DNA of 64,000 nucleotides, taken from Spirosoma sordidisoli (GTDB lineage: Bacteria > Bacteroidota > Bacteroidia > Cytophagales > Spirosomataceae). Within the stretch, counting starts at the first letter, position 1. Each line of letters starts with the position of its first letter. The stretch covers positions 1 to 64,000 of the forward strand of contig NZ_SBLB01000010.1 of NCBI RefSeq assembly GCF_004138325.1. The letters run 5' to 3'. The translations under genes and the position numbers were made by a program. Below, piece after piece: positions 25,723 through 34,827 of this stretch. The notes under the pieces were generated by a model, which saw only the letters and a list, made by a program, of their open reading frames with translations, searched no databases and was not told the origin of the DNA.

Positions 25723-26711
25723 GTTCAAGTGAGCGAAAAATAAACCTAATTGATCAGTTGCTTGTGACAGATTTATATTTTTTAGTACTATCTTAACATC
25801 ATCGTACCAGTATGAGCACAATAATAATCTAACTATTTGTGAACGTAATATTGATATAAAAGTACGAACATTTTTCTATGAAACTGAATGATACACTTTC
25901 TCGTACTCTACTTTAAAATTACAAGGTAAATGCAGCTTGGCTCATTGGAATAGTTGAACTCCTAGGTATTTTCTTATGCAGTAGATGCGAATGACATAAT
26001 AAGAATAGATGACAAGGAAATAAAACGAGTTTAATTATGAGATGATTTTGTCAAAAACCGGAATTTTATCCTGGATTGAATGCCTAATTTTTTAGCGGTA
26101 TATAGGGTAAAAGCACGATTTCCGGTTGAAAATTCTCATGGCTATCTGATAATACTTTTAGACCAGGGACGTAACTTATTAGGCAACTTAAACTAATAGG
26201 AACAATGTCAAGGAGACACGCATTCAACCTTGAGACCGTATATGATCAACTAATAGTATCCGAGGTGTTAAAAACACCACATTCAGGTGAAGTATTTGGG
26301 GCTACGAGAAAGTATCTCTCAATTCCAATAGGCCTAAATTACATATAGTTCTAACCGTGTTGACTGGTAAACCGCGTTGGCGAATGTTAAAGATAGCTAC
26401 GTGATAGCTGACAGACAAATAGGTAAGTAGCACTTTGTAAACATATGGGATGCAGGTTTTTGGTCACATTGGGGTGTTCATGTTCATTCGGGTCACGGCT
26501 AGAACAAAGAGTTAATCAGTCTTTCTGATATTGACTCAGATACGGCCGAAATCACTTACATATCACACTCATTGAATGCTGGCCTTTCAAAACAGATGAT
26601 AGAAAAATCATGAGATTGGAAGTTTCTGGAGAGATGCCATATTCACGCGGCAGCACGAATATAACATCAATTGAAGTGAAATTTAATCTTGAACACTAGG
26701 TAATCATCCGA
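25723..26711. other. AT-rich decayed region without a supportable gene
   Basis: About 1 kb with many stop codons in all frames. A small hairpin GGTGTT-AAA-AACACC lies at 26264-26278. The stretch 26450-26650 looks like former coding sequence (long, moderate GC) but no protein could be read through it. Confidence 0.5.
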
Positions 26712-26999
26712 ATGCAAGTCATCTGCCTTGAAGACAAAGCTTTCTACGCACTCATTGAGGAGGTTGTTGAGCGTTTGCGCGATAAACACAACCAGGAAAA
26801 GGAAAAATGGGTATCCGGCGAACAGGCCATGCAACTTCTCAACATTACGTCGAAAACTACCTTACAGAAGCTCCGCGACGAAGGTAAAATCCGTTTTTCT
26901 CAGCCGCAGAAAAAAATTATTCTATACGACCGCGGCTCTATAGAAGCCTATCTTGAACGAAACGCTCGTAGCACATTTAACGATGGAAGACGAAAATAA
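26712..26999 (+). CDS. helix-turn-helix (excisionase-like) DNA-binding protein
   Basis: 95 aa. Helical N-terminus (ALIEEVVERLRDKHNQEKEK) followed by an HTH_17/MerR-like domain: WVSGEQAMQLLNITSKTTLQKLRDEGKIRFSQPQKKIILYDRGSIEAYLERN. This form is common next to integrases in Bacteroidota mobile elements, where it acts as excisionase or regulator. Its 3' end overlaps the next gene by 17 nt, so the two are coupled. Confidence 0.8.
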   Translation: MQVICLEDKAFYALIEEVVERLRDKHNQEKEKWVSGEQAMQLLNITSKTTLQKLRDEGKIRFSQPQKKIILYDRGSIEAYLERNARSTFNDGRRK

Positions 27000-27255
27000 G
27001 GTTGAACCAGAATATTTAAAAGGGTTCAATGAAGGTTATACAATAGCCCAGTACCAGCCAGATCTAGCTGAGAAGCTCGCCAGCATCGACAGTGATTTTA
27101 TCCGCCTTGTCGGTTTTAAAGACGGCCGAAATCAATACCAGAAAGAACAGGAAAGGGAGCGCTTACCGTTATGGTTAAAAGGTGATCCAACCAGTTCCAG
27201 CCGAAGCATTCTCACCAAATCAAAGGACAGGGATATTGAACCAGACAAGGATTGA
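26983..27255 (+). CDS. small hypothetical protein with RDIEPDK tail
   Basis: 90 aa from the ATG at 26983, overlapping the HTH gene. Acidic N-terminus, GFNEGYTIAQYQPDLAEKLASIDSDFIRLVGFKDGRNQYQ middle, charged low-complexity C-terminus ending in KDRDIEPDKD. The same tail (GRDIEPDKN) ends the convergent neighbour; see the inverted repeat entry. No known domain. Probably part of the island's mobility or regulation set. Confidence 0.65.
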   Translation: MEDENKVEPEYLKGFNEGYTIAQYQPDLAEKLASIDSDFIRLVGFKDGRNQYQKEQERERLPLWLKGDPTSSSRSILTKSKDRDIEPDKD

Positions 27256-27292
27256 CCAGTTGAAGTTAATTCTTGTCCGGCTCGATGTCGCG
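27229..27292. repeat. inverted coding repeat: both convergent genes end in RDIEPDK
   Basis: Codons 27229-27252 (plus) encode RDIEPDKD; 27292-27269 (minus) encode RDIEPDKN. The two DNA arms differ at the third position of GAT/GAC, ATT/ATC, GAA/GAG and CCA/CCG, plus a synonymous Arg codon (AGG/CGC), so the peptide is conserved more than the DNA. The intervening 16 bp include both stop codons. Confidence 0.75.
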
Positions 27293-27874
27293 TCCTCGCG
27301 CTTTGTCGGCCGGGCCGCCGTTCTTATCGGTCGCTTTGGTGAAGGCCAGCGACATAGAAAACCTTGCTGACATCTCTGATTTGTCCAACTTGCTAGTAAC
27401 TGGCTTATCAGGTTGAGGCATTGTATTGCGTTGGGCGGCTCGTTCAACCAGCTTAGCATCCATATAGTCTTGCGATTGCTCAATTTCCTTGACTGTGTGT
27501 CGCTCCTGTTCCAAATCCTGTAGACTCATCTGCCGATAGGGGTTTGGGAAAAGCTTTTCTCGTACCGTGTCCCTGACAACACGTCCATCTTGGCCCATTG
27601 ATTCGCTGGTATCAACCTCTGTCTTTGACAGTGTATCCATCTTCAACTGATACTGTTTTTCTTCCAAGGCAATCCGCATCTTATCGCGCTGCCCCGGCAC
27701 GAGACCTCCGACATAGTGAGGAGGATTATATTGAGGTTTGGGTCCTCGCTCTTTCGGAATATTTTTCAGTTGATTGTCTATCTGCTCAACTTTATGCAGC
27801 GTCTCGTTCAGACGTACTTCGACATGCTCATAGCCTTCAGGCAGTTGGGGGGCATTATCATCTGTCTTGCTCAT
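27266..27874 (-). CDS. hypothetical hydrophilic protein with RDIEPDK tail
   Basis: 202 aa, strongly charged, no membrane segment. N-terminal heptad-like helix (LNETLHKVEQIDNQLKNIP), Pro-rich GPKPQYNPPHYVGGLVPGQRDK, coiled-coil-like RIALEEKQYQLKM and MSLQDLEQERHTVKEIEQSQDYM, then a disordered C-terminus ending GRDIEPDKN. Such sequence is typical of accessory mobilisation or conjugation proteins of Bacteroidota elements, but no specific family is recognised. Divergent from the 213-aa-type gene that follows. Confidence 0.6.
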   Translation of the reverse strand: MSKTDDNAPQLPEGYEHVEVRLNETLHKVEQIDNQLKNIPKERGPKPQYNPPHYVGGLVPGQRDKMRIALEEKQYQLKMDTLSKTEVDTSESMGQDGRVVRDTVREKLFPNPYRQMSLQDLEQERHTVKEIEQSQDYMDAKLVERAAQRNTMPQPDKPVTSKLDKSEMSARFSMSLAFTKATDKNGGPADKARGRDIEPDKN

Positions 27875-27956
27875 CGCTCAAGTAGTTTTGTATTGAAAAC
27901 CTGGTGATTTATGCTAAAATAAAAAACATTCGACACAGTTGCAGACCGAGGTCAAA

Positions 27957-28580
27957 ATGTCTGTAGAGCAAAAGGTTATAGAGGAGGTTTATGGCGGAGA
28001 TGTCAGGCGCTTTAAAGCAGATTTTGCCGAAATGGACTTGCATGCCGTTCACTGGAACGACTTAATCGTTGATGCGACGACCTTGCCGCATTTGAAAGAT
28101 ATCGGGCAAATCCTAATAAAAATCAATCTTGGCTATCTCCCGCCAGCTGATGTGATGTTACCCTTTGAGCCATATCTACGGGCAATGATTCAAAGCTACT
28201 GGAACGGACAGATTGCGGAAGACGACTTTTACGATCAAGTAGAGGGTCACGTAAAGCTCATCCGTAACGCAGACATGAAGCATAATACCTATTTGGAATA
28301 CGATGAGTCTATCTATCGAAACTACTACGCAAACTTTGCAATGTATGGTTACGCTGTGAGGGAAAGGGTTAGCCGCTTCTTGGGCTATGAGCCGCAGCTT
28401 AAACACTCACTGATCGCGGAACTCTGGATGCGTGACATCATGTCGAATGATACGTATAAAATGCCTGCTGTGGCTACTGATGATGATGCTCGTGCTATAA
28501 CCCTCATCAAGTACCGCGAAATACTCTTAGAGCATGGACAGGGTGTAGCTTCCCAATCATCTTTGATTGGGATGCTTTAG
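27957..28580 (+). CDS. hypothetical cytosolic protein (island-associated family)
   Basis: 207 aa from the ATG at 27957 (a TTG six codons earlier is less likely). No signal or membrane segment; Tyr- and Asp-rich, helical: LRAMIQSYWNGQIAEDDFYDQVEGHVKLIRN, YRNYYANFAMYGYAVRERVSRFLGYEPQLKHSLIAELWMRDIMSNDTYK, DDDARAITLIKYREILLEHGQG. A decayed homologue of its C-terminal third lies at 38387-38614, beyond the peptide cassette, so the cassette lies between two copies. Function unknown. Confidence 0.65.
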   Translation: MSVEQKVIEEVYGGDVRRFKADFAEMDLHAVHWNDLIVDATTLPHLKDIGQILIKINLGYLPPADVMLPFEPYLRAMIQSYWNGQIAEDDFYDQVEGHVKLIRNADMKHNTYLEYDESIYRNYYANFAMYGYAVRERVSRFLGYEPQLKHSLIAELWMRDIMSNDTYKMPAVATDDDARAITLIKYREILLEHGQGVASQSSLIGML

Positions 28581-29638
28581 TACTTGTTGACCTGTGAGTA
28601 AGTCTGTAAAGTTTACATTTTAAAGTTACTTTAAAGCGACCTTTGACAACTAAAGCACTGTTAGTGTAGTCCATACAAAAAAGTATATGGCAAGAATGCT
28701 AATGAATAATCGACCAAGCCTACTTTTGCAGGAAGAGATGTATGTAACATAGTAGTGTAATAGGTGTATATACATGAGACCGTTTAATAAAATCAGTTTA
28801 CTGTAAGTTGCGCGGATAAATGTTTTTTATTTATCTTCAAACCATGTAATCCTAAAGAATTAATAGATTAAAGCTAGGGTTATTCCCGATAGAAAAGATA
28901 TAATCTGTTTGAACAAGTAATAGGTTATAATCTTATAAGCCGAGCTAGCAGATTCTGTGTATAGGAAAGCTACGGGAAGCACATCGTAATCTGTAGGAGA
29001 CCTCTATGTGAAAATAAGCGTAACCATTATTCAGATACATGTCTGTAATGCAGTGTTCAGCTCAAATTTGTTCAACTGGCCGTAGATTGAACAGAGTGGG
29101 TAGTGGGCTTAAATATTCTTAATTAACAAAAGACGGCCAGTGCTCGAGTTAGTTTGATTAATAAAATAATTCAGTTCGACAACAATAATAAGTGGAGAAA
29201 TGTGTGTCAAGCTAAAGGCTGGTAGACTTTCTTATTTGAAAAGCAGCGAAGGAACAAATTACGAACTATGGATGATGAAAATGCGCTTATTAATGAAGGA
29301 ATAGTTCGCCTGCATGATCGTCGTTCTTTCAAACATGTTTAGCACCTTGTCAAAGATGGTGCGATCCTAGATAGATTAAAAGTAGTTAATGAGCTGGGCT
29401 TTATCATCAGAATTAATTCGGAGATATAGCCAAAAGTACATTAAAGAGGCTGAAAAGCAATAAGTCGAGAGTGTGGAATCTTGATTTTCCTAAAGCCAAT
29501 TTTTCATTGTTTACTTCATTATATATATGAATAGAGTAATTTATTCCAATATTTACTTAGGCACAAAATTTAACAACTGTTTAGATTTATAATCTAAAGC
29601 TGGATGAAATTTGAATCAGCTTCTGAAACCTGTTTCTT
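28581..29638. other. 1-kb AT-rich gap with decayed ORF
   Basis: No intact gene. From the ATG at 29268 a frame reads MDDENALINEGIVRLHDRRSFKHV, one stop, then HLVKDGAILDRLKVVNELGF to a stop near 29429, so it may be a dead small gene. A hyphenated palindrome TTTAGATT-TAT-AATCTAAA lies at 29580-29598, 40 bp before the receptor start, and could be an operator for the peptide cassette. Confidence 0.5.
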
Positions 29639-32014
29639 ATGAAGAAAATATATATTTCTACACTTCTGCTCATTGTTTTATGCTACAATTTAGCCAATAG
29701 TCAACCGAAAAAAAGCTATGTATACAAGGGAAATTTGAGAAGCCAGAGCGGAAATTCGATAACTATAAATGTGATCGGTTTACACAGGGCCGTAGATTCT
29801 GTTTTAACTAAAGGATCGCTTACAGACTCACTTGGAGCATTTGTTTTCAATAATGTCGCGCCAGGAAACTACTTACTTTCATACAGCATGTCAGATAAGA
29901 CAAGAAGGTTCTGTAAGAAAGTTACAATAGATTCAATATCGAGCTCTAAAATTGACACAATATATCTTGAAAATGACGGAACAAGTGAGTTAAAAGAGGT
30001 ACGTGTCAGGGCGCGCAAACCCTTTTTAGATCGTCAAATTGACAGATTGGTAATAGATCTTAGAGATAACCCTTTAACGACAGGTAATTCAGCTTACGAA
30101 GCATTAGGTAAGCTACCAGGTTTATCGGTAGATCCAATAAATGGTATAAGATTAAATGGTGCAAATGGGGTATTGATACTTATTGATGGCCAAGGTAATC
30201 GACAATCGAACAATGAAATAAATACACTTCTAAATAATTTAAGAGCAGAAAATATTGATAAGATAGAAATCTTTTCAAATCCCCCTGTTCGGTTTGATGC
30301 TCAAGGAACAGGAGTAATAAATATTATATTAAAAAAGGATAAGGCCTTGAGTGATTTTCACTCTACCTATAGCCAACGTATTCACCCGTCAGAGAAAGTA
30401 AATGGACAAGGCATGTACCTATTATCATTAGGTACAAACTTTAATTATGCATTTAATAAGCTTAAAACGAATACTGTGGTCGATTATTCGCATTCCACAG
30501 ATAATGTATCGGCTGATAGCACTTATTACAATGGTATATCTTACTACAGAACCAATTACAGATATTCTGAGTCAAGCACTACTAGATTATTTATTAATAA
30601 TAAATCGACATATGATTTAACAAAAAAAGATGGATTGATTTTCAATATAAGGTTTTCAAATGTACCATTAACTTCAAACAAGACACTGAATTTTGATTAT
30701 TTTAAGAATAATCATCCAAATGATCAAAATTCTTCAACAAATATTTCAAACGAGCTTAAGACTAAAAATCTAGAATATTATATTAACTATACTCACAAGT
30801 TTGATAAAGACGGGAAAAGTAACCTTAACGTACTAATATTAAGAGGACAGCAAAAATTAACTGCATTGTCAGAATATACTACAATTGATGAAAACGAAAA
30901 CATAAGTAGATTAGATCAAGATAGAGAGTATAGCGTAGATATAAATGCAGCTAAAATTGACTATAGCTTTACGGCAAAAGGATATGATTCTGAGATGGGT
31001 TTCAAACAAACATATATTAGAAATAGAGAGGAGTATCTTTATAATAATAATTTACAAACACAGGTTTTTAACTTTAAAGAAAAAATAACAGCTTTTTATT
31101 TTAGCAGTAGAAGAAGTTGGAAACAGTGGTCTACTCAATTTGGAATAAGAGGAGAGTATACGTCTTCATTTGGCGAAGTACTAAGTGAGGATACGACGAC
31201 CAAAAGAAATTACATTAACTTTTTTCCTTCATTTATAATTCAGCGTAATTTATCTAAAAATATGAAATTGAATATTTCATATTCAAAAAGGATAAATAGG
31301 CCATTTTATGGGGATTTTAATCCAGTCAGATATATAAATGCCAATGATGTTTATTATACAAGAGGAGGCAATAGCTTACTTTCTGTTCAAATTATTAATA
31401 AGATAGAAGGGAGTATAAGTTATAAGAATATATACCTCGCGCTCGGGCTACAGCACAGAAATGGTGTGAGAGCCCTATACACTGAAGCTGGTGGTGATAG
31501 ACAACTAATTACAATTCCATATAATACTATCAGCAGAGATATATACTTAAGCACTTCTTATAACTACAGCATAGCTCCTTGGTGGCAGGTAAATTTCAAC
31601 AGTAATATTTATTCCTATTACTTGACATTGCTAGATAACGATGTTAGGCAAACGACATCTTTTGATTTCACTACTAATCAAGCATTTAAAATTTCCTCTA
31701 AGTTAAATGCAGACTTTTCGATTCGATATGCATCTCCATTCATAGCAGAGTATTATAAAATAAGTTCCGTATTTAACGTTAACGCGGCAATACGATATAA
31801 TGCAAATAAAATTTTTGTGGTTCTTGGTGTGGATGACCTACTAGGTACTAATCGGCCAAGGTGGTTTTACGACTATAATATATTAACAATTCAAACGATA
31901 CCTCAATTTAATCAGCGTCAAGTTCGAATTAGCCTAGCGTACAAGTTCAAATCAGGTAATAAATTTCAAGCTAAATCGAAATCGAGTAATGACTTTGGTG
32001 AGATACGTTATTGA
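29639..32014 (+). CDS. outer-membrane beta-barrel receptor (TonB-dependent-receptor-like)
   Basis: 791 aa, AT-rich. Signal peptide (MKKIYISTLLLIVLCYNLANSQ), a carboxypeptidase-regulatory-like beta domain (residues ~27-115: SLTDSLGAFVFNNVAPGNYLLSYS), a plug-like domain (AYEALGKLPGLSVDPINGIRLNGANGVLILIDGQG, IDKIEIFSNPPVRFDAQGTGVINIILKK), then a large barrel with many alternating strands, consistent with the OMP_b-brl_3 class. No TonB box is evident. Being first in the peptide cassette, it could export, import or bind the modified peptide, or serve as the producer's own receptor. Confidence 0.82.
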   Translation: MKKIYISTLLLIVLCYNLANSQPKKSYVYKGNLRSQSGNSITINVIGLHRAVDSVLTKGSLTDSLGAFVFNNVAPGNYLLSYSMSDKTRRFCKKVTIDSISSSKIDTIYLENDGTSELKEVRVRARKPFLDRQIDRLVIDLRDNPLTTGNSAYEALGKLPGLSVDPINGIRLNGANGVLILIDGQGNRQSNNEINTLLNNLRAENIDKIEIFSNPPVRFDAQGTGVINIILKKDKALSDFHSTYSQRIHPSEKVNGQGMYLLSLGTNFNYAFNKLKTNTVVDYSHSTDNVSADSTYYNGISYYRTNYRYSESSTTRLFINNKSTYDLTKKDGLIFNIRFSNVPLTSNKTLNFDYFKNNHPNDQNSSTNISNELKTKNLEYYINYTHKFDKDGKSNLNVLILRGQQKLTALSEYTTIDENENISRLDQDREYSVDINAAKIDYSFTAKGYDSEMGFKQTYIRNREEYLYNNNLQTQVFNFKEKITAFYFSSRRSWKQWSTQFGIRGEYTSSFGEVLSEDTTTKRNYINFFPSFIIQRNLSKNMKLNISYSKRINRPFYGDFNPVRYINANDVYYTRGGNSLLSVQIINKIEGSISYKNIYLALGLQHRNGVRALYTEAGGDRQLITIPYNTISRDIYLSTSYNYSIAPWWQVNFNSNIYSYYLTLLDNDVRQTTSFDFTTNQAFKISSKLNADFSIRYASPFIAEYYKISSVFNVNAAIRYNANKIFVVLGVDDLLGTNRPRWFYDYNILTIQTIPQFNQRQVRISLAYKFKSGNKFQAKSKSSNDFGEIRY

Positions 32015-32105
32015 CTAGAAGGCAGTACAATTCTTTATACTCAAAAGTGTCTTTTTACGGAAGGCAAAGATTAATCTTATTTTTCATCTTAAACTTTTAA
32101 TTATT

Positions 32106-32351
32106 ATGAACAATAGTAAACTTAAAAGCTTGCTGGCTAAAGCAGCTCAGGAGGAAACTTCAGCTGAGAGCGATGATTTACTGATCAGTCTTAATGATTC
32201 ACTCGCCAAGAACCTACTCGGTGTTTATGGGGGGAATACAGGATGTGGTAATAACGGCACCTGTCAGAATAACACAGATTGTTATAATAATGGGAACTGC
32301 TCAGGAAATAGTTGTTGTAATGGCGACTGTACCGGGGGTACCAGTAATTAA
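32106..32351 (+). CDS. RiPP precursor peptide A (Cys/Asn-repeat core)
   Basis: 81 aa. Leader residues 1-43 end in a double-glycine-type site (LLGVYGG: Leu at -7, Val at -4, GG). The 38-residue core has seven Cys (47, 53, 59, 65, 70, 71, 75), the first four spaced exactly six residues apart, and Asn (once Asp) usually at Cys+3. The tail is GGTSN. The leader is nearly identical to that of the next gene while the core differs. It lies just before a radical SAM/SPASM gene and a C39-peptidase exporter, so maturation by both is inferred; a C39 protease would cut after GG. Upstream AAACTTTTAATTAT is repeated before the second precursor. Confidence 0.85.
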   Translation: MNNSKLKSLLAKAAQEETSAESDDLLISLNDSLAKNLLGVYGGNTGCGNNGTCQNNTDCYNNGNCSGNSCCNGDCTGGTSN

Positions 32352-32384
32352 AAACCAATTCCACACATCAAACTTTTAATTATC

Positions 32385-32633
32385 ATGAACAATAGCAGAC
32401 TTAAAAGCTTGCTGGCTAAAGCAGCTCAGGAGGAAACTTCAGCTGAGAGCGATGATCTACTGATCAGTCTCAATGATTCACTCGCCAAGAACCTACTCGG
32501 TGTCTATGGGTCGAGTAATCAGCTCTGTTACAACAACTCTACGTGTACGGACAATACATCTTGTTCGGACAATACATCATGTACTGGAAACGGGACTTGT
32601 AACAGTAATTGTTCTGGGGGGACGAGTAACTAA
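32385..32633 (+). CDS. RiPP precursor peptide B (Cys/Asn-repeat core)
   Basis: 82 aa, tandem paralogue of precursor A. Leader residues 1-42 differ from A at one position (Arg for Lys at 5), and the processing site is GS instead of GG, still acceptable to C39 proteases. The core has six Cys with spacing 6-6-6-6-4 and repeats of the type C-x-D/N-N-T/S-S/T; Asn is at Cys+3 for five of the six. It ends in GGTSN like A. The divergence is concentrated after the processing site, the usual pattern for modular peptide natural products. Confidence 0.85.
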   Translation: MNNSRLKSLLAKAAQEETSAESDDLLISLNDSLAKNLLGVYGSSNQLCYNNSTCTDNTSCSDNTSCTGNGTCNSNCSGGTSN

Positions 32634-32659
32634 TAGGTGTTTGATGTTAGTGAGTAAAG

Positions 32660-32684
32660 GATAAGTAGTATTCAGATACTTATC
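32660..32684 (+). terminator. hairpin between precursors and maturase (possible partial terminator)
   Basis: Stem GATAAGTA (32660-32667) / TACTTATC (32677-32684), 9-nt loop, followed by a T-rich stretch at 32691-32697. Placed 27 bp after precursor B and 45 bp before the radical SAM gene. A leaky terminator here would keep precursor transcripts in excess over maturase. Confidence 0.45.
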
Positions 32685-32728
32685 TATAGAGATTTTTGTA
32701 CTGCCTTAATTTCTAAACCTTATTTATT

Positions 32729-34078
32729 ATGGAATACAAGACATCGTATTATACACTTTTTTCCGAGTCGGTGAATGACAAGGGAGACAGCGTTCTATTT
32801 TGCACTAGAACCGCACAAGCGTTAGTTGTTTCAAAGAAAATTCGAGAATTGTTAGAGAATAATGAGGTAGCAAGTATTGATGACTCAATGCTACAACAGC
32901 TACTAAACGTGAAAGCTATTGTTCATTATAGTGAAAATGAACTAGTAAATATTGTCGATGAAAATAAAGAAGCAATAGATTCAAGCAACGAATTGTATGA
33001 AGTCATTCAACCTTCGGCCATGTGCCAATTAGGTTGTGACTATTGTGGTCAAACGCACGTAAAACACAATATCAATTCAGATTTATATAGTGGATTAATT
33101 AGGCGGATAAGACATAAACTCTCTCTTGGACAAGAAAAGTACAAATCACTCAACATAGGGTGGTTTGGAGGAGAGCCTCTGATGGCTTTATCACAGATAC
33201 GTCAATTAACAAAAGAACTCAAAAATTTAGCGAACGAATTCGGTATAAACTATGGAGCGAAGTTAGTTACTAACGGATTGAGTTTAAAAGAAAATATTTT
33301 CTTAGAGCTTGCACAGGAATTATCAATTAAGCATATAGAAGTCACCTTGGATGGAACAGAAACGTTTCATGATTCTCGTCGGCATACCAAAGAAGGAGGG
33401 AAAAGTTTTAGGCACATCTTCAACAATTTAATGAAGATATTTAATAGAGCGGATTATGCTGATTCAGGCTGTCGTATATCTATCAGGTGTAATGTAGATA
33501 GAAGGAATTGGGAGGATGTTTCTAATTTAATTTCATTCCTTTCAGAAAATGGATTAAATGAGAAGATTGCTTATTTTTATTTGGCAGGAGTGTATTCTTG
33601 GGGCGGCAATGATGCTCATAAGCAGTCGCTTACAAAGGAAGAATTTGCTCAAAAAGAAATTGATTGGTTAATTGAAATGTTTGAAGCTGGATTCCAGCCA
33701 TCAATACTGCCGAATAGAAATAAAAAAGTTTGCCTAGCTGTTTCTCCTGTATCTGAAATGTATGATGCGTATGGGAATATCTTTAACTGCACAGAAGTAT
33801 CTTACACTTCTCACTATGAAAATACAGAATATGTTTTAGGTAATCTAGGTAAAGACCCACTGCGTATATCCCAGACACGTCCACTTACTAACTGGAATGA
33901 TACTCTGTTGACTGATCAGTTTCCATGTCACACGTGTAAAATGCTTCCTGTATGTGGTGGTGGTTGCCCAAAATCCTGGCATGAAGATATGCGCGCATGC
34001 CCAACTACTAAATTTAACATAAAAGATAAGCTGGCGCTTGCTTATGCAGCCTCTAAGTTAGATTTACGCGTCATTTGA
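32729..34078 (+). CDS. radical SAM/SPASM peptide maturase
   Basis: 449 aa. N-terminal ~90 residues resemble a small winged-helix/PqqD-like peptide-recognition region (YYTLF, TAQALVVSKKIRELLENN). The radical SAM cluster motif is C99-x3-C103-x2-C106 (CQLGCDYC), with WFGGEPL and VTLDGTETFHDSRR downstream. The C-terminus carries auxiliary-cluster cysteines: CHTCKMLPVCGGGCPK (C400, C403, C409, C413) and C424, as in SPASM peptide-modifying enzymes that make thioether or C-C crosslinks. Substrates should be the two upstream precursors. The chemistry is not deducible; a Cys-to-Asn thioether is one option given the CxxN repeats. Confidence 0.88.
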   Translation: MEYKTSYYTLFSESVNDKGDSVLFCTRTAQALVVSKKIRELLENNEVASIDDSMLQQLLNVKAIVHYSENELVNIVDENKEAIDSSNELYEVIQPSAMCQLGCDYCGQTHVKHNINSDLYSGLIRRIRHKLSLGQEKYKSLNIGWFGGEPLMALSQIRQLTKELKNLANEFGINYGAKLVTNGLSLKENIFLELAQELSIKHIEVTLDGTETFHDSRRHTKEGGKSFRHIFNNLMKIFNRADYADSGCRISIRCNVDRRNWEDVSNLISFLSENGLNEKIAYFYLAGVYSWGGNDAHKQSLTKEEFAQKEIDWLIEMFEAGFQPSILPNRNKKVCLAVSPVSEMYDAYGNIFNCTEVSYTSHYENTEYVLGNLGKDPLRISQTRPLTNWNDTLLTDQFPCHTCKMLPVCGGGCPKSWHEDMRACPTTKFNIKDKLALAYAASKLDLRVI

Positions 34079-34137
34079 ACAAATGTCCTAATGAATGTTA
34101 CATTAATTAATTTTCCATCTTCTAGACTTATAGTTCC

Positions 34138-34827
34138 ATGAAACGTGTATTGCTCATGAGCCTACTAATAGGCTCAATGGTGAATCTGGCAATAGCCCAA
34201 AAGGATTCAAGTCGAGTTTTTTTAGCTGATCAAATCGATAAATTAGTTTTTTTGGGTTCTTTTGAAATTAAAATAAGTCCTGGCGAAACTTTTAAAGTTG
34301 AAGCTGTAGGACAGCAAGCAGACATACAGCAATTAGCATTTCAGCTGAGAAGAGCTGAGAAAACATTAGCTATTTCGTGTGTTTCTGGGAATTCATGCAA
34401 TGTAATCAAGTTATATGTAACAATGCCTGAGTTGGTCTACATTGATATGCATGGCTCTTCAAATTGTAAAATAGATAAATTTAGTACTTTGAAAACCATG
34501 TCAATGGATATCCATGGAGCTGCAAAGCTGGAAATGAAAATGTCTGGACCGAAATTGAAAGTAAATAGTTTTGGTTCATCACAGGTCATTTTGAGTGGGG
34601 AGGTAAAAGATGTAGATCTTCATTCATCTGATGTTTCTCAAGTTCATGCCTACGAGTTAAAGTCAATGAATGCGCGGGTTTTGGCCTCGACAGGTGCAAA
34701 CGTTAACTTGTATGTTGAAAATAATTTAAATATAGAGTCATACGGTAACAGTATAATTAGGTATAAAGGGCTACCGGTAGTAAATCATACATCAACTGGC
34801 CGAGCGATCTTACAACATATCAACTGA
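34138..34827 (+). CDS. GIN-domain (DUF2807) secreted protein
   Basis: 229 aa with a signal peptide (MKRVLLMSLLIGSMVNLAIAQ). The mature part is a repeating beta structure of the DUF2807/GIN type: FEIKISPGETFKVEAVG, VTMPELVYIDMHGSSNCKIDKF, MDIHGAAKLEMKMSG, VNSFGSSQVILSGEVKDVDLHSSDVSQVHA, with SGSS/HGSS-like turns. GIN-domain proteins of Bacteroidota are exported beta-helix-like proteins of unclear function. It lies 59 bp after the maturase, in the same direction, so may be part of peptide handling or immunity; this is inference. Confidence 0.78.
   Translation: MKRVLLMSLLIGSMVNLAIAQKDSSRVFLADQIDKLVFLGSFEIKISPGETFKVEAVGQQADIQQLAFQLRRAEKTLAISCVSGNSCNVIKLYVTMPELVYIDMHGSSNCKIDKFSTLKTMSMDIHGAAKLEMKMSGPKLKVNSFGSSQVILSGEVKDVDLHSSDVSQVHAYELKSMNARVLASTGANVNLYVENNLNIESYGNSIIRYKGLPVVNHTSTGRAILQHIN

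Noticed and set aside
25486..25821. 111-codon minus-strand ORF
   Set aside because: Antisense to the decayed integrase; the plus strand explains the sequence.
29268..29429. Possible small gene MDDENALINEG...
   Set aside because: Interrupted by a stop after 24 codons and unrecognised; kept only as a note in the gap entry.
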